NCBI RefSeq assembly: GCF_002858715.1
Contig: NZ_PJZH01000017.1
Coordinates: 1-64,000 of the forward strand
Direction: 5' to 3'
Source of the DNA: Chimaeribacter coloradensis
GTDB lineage: Bacteria; Pseudomonadota; Gammaproteobacteria; Enterobacterales; Enterobacteriaceae
Length of the DNA stretch: 64,000 bases
The notes beneath the pieces were generated by a model. That model was not told where the DNA came from and did no database searches. It saw only the letters and a list, made by a program, of their open reading frames with translations. Positions 57,974-64,000 of this stretch are shown piece by piece; position 1 is the first letter of the stretch, and each line of letters opens with the position of its first letter. The translations under genes were made by a program, and so were the position numbers.

Positions 57974-58162
57974 GGTTGTCCAATTTTCAGCCATTAATCG
58001 GCGCATTTTAGCATAACCGCCGGGCAGAACCGCTACCCTGTCCGGCCCGCGGCCGGGAAAGATAAAGTCTGGAAAGTGTCTCGCAAAGCCTGCCACCGGG
58101 CCTCGCTTCGCGGCGATCCGCCGCTATGATGAGGGGCCTTGGGCAGGGAGGGGAGGAACGGG

Positions 58163-58828
58163 ATGAGCTGGTACGAGGGCATGGCACCGCGTGAAAAGTT
58201 GCTGAAATATGGCGCGGGCAGGTTAACGGATGAGGAGCTGCTGGTGATTTTCCTGCGCACTGGGTACCCGGGCACGCATGTCACGGTACTGGCACGGCAA
58301 CTCATGGCGGAATTCGGCTCCCTTCATGCGCTGATGACGGCGGATTATTCAAGGCTGGCGGGCTGCGACGGCATCGGCAAGGCGAAATATGCCCAGATAA
58401 GCGCAGTCTCTGAGCTGGCACGGCGCAGTGTGATCCGCCATCTCGCCTGCGGCGATGCGCTGCACTCGCCGGATGCGGTAACCCATTATATTCAGGGTAT
58501 ATTGGCGCAGCGCGAACGGGAGATTTTCCTTGTGCTGTTTCTGGACAATCAACACCGGCTGATTCGCCATGAAGAGATGTTTGCTGGTACTATTGATTGC
58601 GTCGAGATCCATCCGCGGGAAATTGTACGGGAAGCGATGAAGGCTAATGCAGCCGCGTTAATTCTCGCGCATAATCACCCGTCGGGTAAGGCTGAACCCA
58701 GCCAGGCCGACAGAATAATAACCGAACAGGTGATAAAAGCCTGTCAGTTACTGGACATCCGCGTGCTGGACCATCTGGTAATTGGCAATGGTGAATCGGT
58801 CTCTTTCGCCGCGCGCGGCTGGATTTGA
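58163..58828 (+). CDS. radC: RadC family JAB-domain protein
   Basis: A 221-residue protein. An N-terminal helix-hairpin-helix ([20 protein letters not shown]) precedes a JAB/MPN metal-binding domain with intact [14 protein letters not shown] and upstream Glu in [13 protein letters not shown]. The old DNA-repair role was withdrawn for E. coli; the true function is unclear. GGAGG precedes the ATG at 58163. Confidence 0.92.
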   Translation: MSWYEGMAPREKLLKYGAGRLTDEELLVIFLRTGYPGTHVTVLARQLMAEFGSLHALMTADYSRLAGCDGIGKAKYAQISAVSELARRSVIRHLACGDALHSPDAVTHYIQGILAQREREIFLVLFLDNQHRLIRHEEMFAGTIDCVEIHPREIVREAMKANAAALILAHNHPSGKAEPSQADRIITEQVIKACQLLDIRVLDHLVIGNGESVSFAARGWI

Positions 58829-58871
58829 GCCCTTTTTTCGCGATCCTTCGGGATCTTTAGCTGTTCGGGAC

Positions 58872-58900
58872 TTGAGCACATACGCTTCAGAGCGTATACT
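58872..58900 (+). promoter_or_regulatory. rpmBG promoter
   Basis: TTGAGC (58872-58877), a 17-bp spacer and TATACT (58895-58900), a good sigma-70 promoter for the ribosomal protein genes. The predicted leader is about 180 nt. Confidence 0.75.
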
Positions 58901-58934
58901 ACGCCACCTTTGAGAATCTTGGGTTTGGCGTTAA

Positions 58935-59023
58935 GAGCCTATCTCAGCAGGTTTCTGACCTGATGACGGTTTTTACACCTGATGATGACGAGTCTTCTCA
59001 GTGAAGTTTGCTGAGATGGGCTC
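58935..59023. repeat. 89-bp MITE-like inverted-repeat element in the rpmB leader
   Basis: Ends GAGCCTATCTCAGCA (58935-58949) and TGCTGAGATGGGCTC (59009-59023) are inverted with one mismatch, and are flanked on each side by TAA (58932-58934, 59024-59026) as possible target duplication. No ORF inside. It could instead be a leader RNA stem. Confidence 0.5.
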
Positions 59024-59068
59024 TAAAGCCTGACGAGGCGGCCAAATCCTATACGAAGCTCGAGCTGA

Positions 59069-59326
<258 letters not shown>

Positions 59327-59334
59327 GGAACTGA

Positions 59335-59505
<171 letters not shown>

Positions 59506-59521
59506 TTTTAGTGGATTAATG

Positions 59522-59548
59522 AAAAACCCGGCCTCGGCCGGGTTTTTT
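59522..59548 (+). terminator. rpmG terminator
   Basis: Stem AACCCGGC/GCCGGGTT with a CTCG loop, preceded by A's and followed by a T-run. Confidence 0.92.
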
Positions 59549-59595
59549 GTTTTATACCTGTCAGTTCAGTATCAGTTCAGTAAACGGGAGCCTGC

Positions 59596-60405
59596 ATGCC
59601 TGAATTACCTGAAGTTGAAACCAGCCGCCGCGGCATCGAGCCTTTTATGGCCGGCCATACCATTCAACATGCCATTGTGCGTAACAGCCGCCTGCGCTGG
59701 CCGGTCTCCACCGAGATCATGGCATTAAGCGACCAGCCGGTGCTGAGCGTACAGCGCCGCGCCAAATACCTGCTGATTGAGCTGCCGCGCGGCTGGATCA
59801 TCGTGCATCTGGGGATGTCGGGCAGCTTGCGGATGCTGCGTGAAGAGCAGGACCCGGGCAAACATGACCACGTCGATCTGGTGATGGATAACGGCTACAT
59901 ACTGCGTTATACCGACCCGCGCCGCTTCGGTGCCTGGTTATGGTGTGAAGACCTCACCACCAGTAATGTGCTCTCCCACCTGGGGCCGGAGCCGCTGGAT
60001 GATGAATTCTCCGCCGCGTACCTGTTTGAAAAGTCCCGCAATAAACGCACGCTGGTGAAACCGTGGCTGATGGATAACAAGCTGGTGGTGGGCGTGGGGA
60101 ATATCTATGCCAGCGAATCGCTGTTTATGGCGGGCATTGCCCCTGACCGGGCGGCGGGCTCCCTGACGCAGAGCGAGGCGGCGCTGCTGGTCACCACCAT
60201 CAAGGCGGTGCTGCAACGCTCCATTGAGCAGGGCGGCACGACGCTGCGTGATTTTCTTCAGAGTGACGGCAAGCCGGGCTATTTTGCCCAGGAGCTACAG
60301 GTGTATGGCCGGGCAGGCGAGCCTTGCCGGGTGTGCGGCTCACTGATTGAGTCCGCCCGGCATGGGCAGCGCAGTACCTTTTTCTGCCCGCGCTGCCAGC
60401 AGTAA
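59596..60405 (+). CDS. mutM: Formamidopyrimidine-DNA glycosylase
   Basis: A 269-residue base-excision enzyme removing 8-oxoguanine. The catalytic N-terminal PELPEVE (Pro2 nucleophile, Glu3), the H2TH region (VGNIYASE) and the C-terminal zinc finger (CRVCG...CPRC) are all present. It ends one base before the coaD stop on the opposite strand. Confidence 0.97.
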   Translation: MPELPEVETSRRGIEPFMAGHTIQHAIVRNSRLRWPVSTEIMALSDQPVLSVQRRAKYLLIELPRGWIIVHLGMSGSLRMLREEQDPGKHDHVDLVMDNGYILRYTDPRRFGAWLWCEDLTTSNVLSHLGPEPLDDEFSAAYLFEKSRNKRTLVKPWLMDNKLVVGVGNIYASESLFMAGIAPDRAAGSLTQSEAALLVTTIKAVLQRSIEQGGTTLRDFLQSDGKPGYFAQELQVYGRAGEPCRVCGSLIESARHGQRSTFFCPRCQQ

Positions 60406-61663
<1,258 letters not shown>

Positions 61664-61664
<1 letters not shown>

Positions 61665-62941
61665 CAATGGCTCCGGGGCGGCAGGTAAGGTTCCAGCAGA
61701 TGCAGCAGGCGCTGGAGCGCACCCTGGTTCTGATGGAGCACCTCAACGGCATGGCGGCCGTAATAGAGGCGGTAATCTTCATCGGTCAGCAGGGTGGTGA
61801 TCTCTTTCACCAGCGACTCCGCATCATTGACGGTGATCAGGCCGTCGGCCTCGCTCAGCTTGGTGCAAATATCTTTGAAATTGAAGGTATGCGGCCCCAT
61901 CAGCACCGGGATGGCATGGGCAGCCGCTTCCAGCGGGTTATGGCCGCCGCGCGGGACCAGGCTGCCGCCGACAAAGGCCAGATCGGCAATGCCGTACAGC
62001 AGCATCAGCTCGCCCATGGTATCGCCAATCACCACCTGGGTGCCGCTGTTCGGCAGCTCGCCACTGCTGCGCAGGGTATAGCTCATCCCGGCTTTGGCCG
62101 TGAGATCTTTGGCCGTGGAGAAACGTTCCGGGTGGCGCGGCACCAGGATCAGCAACAGCGTGGGGAACTGGGCGAGCAGCCGGCGGTGCGCCTGCAGCAG
62201 CACGCTCTCTTCGCCTTCATGGGTGCTGGTGGCGATCCACACCGGGCGGTGGGGTGCCCACTGGCGGCGCAGGGAAACCGCGCGCACCGCCAGCTCCGGC
62301 GTCACCGAAATATCAAATTTCAGGCTGCCGGTGACGGCCAACTGGCTGCGTTTCAGCCCCAGCTCAATAAAGCGCTCGCCATCTTCCTGGTTCTGCGCGG
62401 CAATCAGCGTAATACGGCGCAGCAGCGTCTTCATAAAGCCGCCGATTTTCTGGTAACCGGCCGCGGAGCGGGCGGAGAGGCGGGCGTTGGCGATCACCAG
62501 CGGGATGTCACGCTGATGCAGCGCGCTGATCAGGTTAGGCCACAACTCTGTTTCCATCACAATCACCAGCTTGGGGCTGACGCTGTTCAGGAAGCGGTTT
62601 ACCGATCCGGGCAGATCATAGGGCAGGTAGACGTGGTGCACATCTTTGCCGAAGGCGGACTGCACCCGTTCGGAACCTGTGGGGGTCATTGTGGTCACAG
62701 TAATCGGCAATGAGGGGTAGCGGTGGCGCAGGGCGCGGACCAGCGGGATCGCCGCCAGCGTTTCACCGACCGACACCGAATGCAGCATGATGCCGCCGGG
62801 TATTACTTTTCCTTCGCAGAAGCCATAGCGCTCTGCCCAGCGTTTGCGGTAAGCCGGGGATTTGCGACTACGGACCAGTAAGCGAATCCAGATCAGAGGT
62901 TGGATGAGGTAAAGTAATACCTGATATAAACGCAGCAACAT
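61664..62941 (-). CDS. waaA: 3-deoxy-D-manno-octulosonic acid transferase
   Basis: A 425-residue inner-membrane Kdo transferase that adds two Kdo residues to lipid IVA. N-terminal anchor ([19 protein letters not shown]), then [21 protein letters not shown] and the C-terminal [18 protein letters not shown] donor site. The start at 62941 gives the E. coli length; the frame is open to 62983. Confidence 0.96.
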
Positions 62942-63064
62942 TCTTTCTAATTCATTTATATGGGGTAGCGTGAATAGTATCATACCTGCCGCCGAAAGGC
63001 GCTATCTTGCGCAGTCCGGGCGGTGCGCCCGGGGCCGGCGACACTTTTTGCCTTTGGGGATAAA

Positions 63065-64000
63065 ATGAAAAATATACTGATTATCCGTCGGGATAATATT
63101 GGCGATCTGGTATGTACGACGCCGTTACTGGAAGGGGTGAAAAGCGTTTATCCGCAGGCAAACCTCTATTTGCTGATTAATTCCGTCAGTAAGGATGTCG
63201 TAAAGAATAATCCCCATGTCGATCATCTTTTTATCTATAAAAAAGCCAAGCACCGCGATAAAAACCAGTCCGCACTGGGCGTATATCTGGAACGTGCGGC
63301 GATTTTGCTGAAATTACGCCGGGTGAAGTTCGACGCAGTAATTCTTGCCAACCCGTCGCCGTGCAAATATAGCCTGCAACTGGCACGGATGATCGGGGCC
63401 AAAAATATTATCGGGGCCGACCTGGGGCGCAAAGAAATAGCCCGGCCTTTCGGCAAATCAGATTTTTCCGGCCACCATCAGGTGGAGCGCACCTTCAGTT
63501 ATTTAAAGGCAATTGCGGATACCCCACGGCCGATCCCGGCGGTGCGCGTCTACCCCACGGCAGAAGAGCTTGCCGAGGCGGCCCGCCGCCAGGCTGCGCT
63601 GTTGCCGCCGGTGAAGAAACTTTACGGCGTGCACATCAGCAGCCGCAGCCCGAAACGCCGCTGGCCGGTGGAGCGTTATGCGGAAGTGATTGCGCGCATC
63701 GTGCAGCAACCGGATGCCGGGGTGCTGATCTTTTGGTCACCCCAGGGCACCCTGTCGCCGGATGACATCGGCGATCGGGCGCGCGCAGAGGCGCTGATAG
63801 CGCAGTGCGGCTCCGACCGGGTGGCGCTCTACCCGACGGCCTCCGTGCGGGAAGTGATTGCCGGTTTCAACCTCTGCAACCCGATTCTGTGCAGCGACGG
63901 CGGGCAGATGCACCTGGCTTCCGCGTTGGGGAAAGATACGGTGGTGTTCTTCGGCGATACGGACAAAGCAGCGTGGCACCCGTGGTCCGGCAATTACCAG
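63065..64000 (+). CDS. Family 9 glycosyltransferase (LPS heptosyltransferase-like), 3' truncated by the window
   Basis: The first 312 codons of a GT9 protein. MKNILIIRRDNIGDLVCTTP is the heptosyltransferase N-terminus with Asp catalytic candidate in DNIGD, and SRSPKRRWPVERYAEVI and LCSDGGQMHLAS fit the donor-binding half. It is probably an inner-core heptosyltransferase of the waa locus, which one is not clear. GGGGATAAA precedes the ATG. It is divergent from waaA. Confidence 0.85.
   Translation, partial: MKNILIIRRDNIGDLVCTTPLLEGVKSVYPQANLYLLINSVSKDVVKNNPHVDHLFIYKKAKHRDKNQSALGVYLERAAILLKLRRVKFDAVILANPSPCKYSLQLARMIGAKNIIGADLGRKEIARPFGKSDFSGHHQVERTFSYLKAIADTPRPIPAVRVYPTAEELAEAARRQAALLPPVKKLYGVHISSRSPKRRWPVERYAEVIARIVQQPDAGVLIFWSPQGTLSPDDIGDRARAEALIAQCGSDRVALYPTASVREVIAGFNLCNPILCSDGGQMHLASALGKDTVVFFGDTDKAAWHPWSGNYQ

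Overview
This window reads as a chromosome segment of an enterobacterium (Enterobacterales), most likely Yersiniaceae and Serratia-like. The order from the 5S rRNA end through mobB-mobA-yihD-srkA-dsbA-polA-spf-engB-csrC-yihI-hemN-glnG-glnL-glnA-typA-yihX-yihY-dtd-fabY follows the E. coli rrnA/polA/glnA neighbourhood. It then joins the yicH-xanP-gltS-recG-trmH-spoT-rpoZ-gmk-ligB block and the yicC-rph-pyrE-slmA-dut-coaBC-radC-rpmB-rpmG-mutM-coaD block, which lie elsewhere in E. coli. A waaE-type glucosyltransferase between coaD and waaA is typical of Serratia, Yersinia and Klebsiella rather than E. coli. The genus is inferred from recalled gene order, not from a search.

Chromosomal part, left (1-34.7 kb): molybdenum cofactor dinucleotide formation (mobAB), periplasmic disulfide formation (dsbA), DNA polymerase I, the sRNAs Spot 42 and CsrC, ribosome-assembly GTPase functions (engB, yihI), oxygen-independent haem synthesis, the complete glnA-ntrBC nitrogen regulon with its sigma-54 promoter and two NtrC sites at canonical spacing, typA, an AsmA-family protein, purine and glutamate transporters, the rpoZ-spoT-trmH-recG operon, gmk, ligB and two short-chain dehydrogenases. 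Chromosomal part, right (53.1-64 kb): yicC, rph-pyrE with its attenuator, slmA, dut/coaBC, radC, rpmBG, mutM, coaD and the start of an LPS-core cluster.

Between them (about 34.74-53.09 kb) sits an 18.3-kb integrated element. It is flanked by a 19-bp direct repeat (one mismatch) that is the last codons of yicC, so integration regenerates the yicC 3' end. From the attR side it reads: P4-type integrase plus a coupled unknown gene; an AlpA regulator leading a tightly overlapping leftward operon (small unknown proteins, Rha-like regulator, DUF4222-like, Ash/Icd-like cell-division inhibitor, small ORFs) that ends in a P4-type zinc-finger/Toprim/DUF927 primase-helicase; an iteron cluster; a PerC-like regulator; an exported protein; a second leftward operon with a full-length 1136-residue tail tape-measure protein and other phage-type small proteins; a cargo pair (PD-(D/E)xK nuclease plus degenerate UPRT-like protein); a second iteron cluster that mirrors the first; and a small membrane protein at attL. 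There is no capsid, portal, terminase, tail-tube or lysis gene. I read it as a phage satellite (P4/PICI-like), not a prophage.

The most interesting points are the satellite's lone intact tape-measure gene, the nuclease/UPRT-like pair as a candidate two-gene defence system, the two mirror-image iteron clusters that look like an ori/crr pair, and the use and repair of yicC as attachment site, including terminator substitution. These are partly seen in sequence and partly inferred, as marked.
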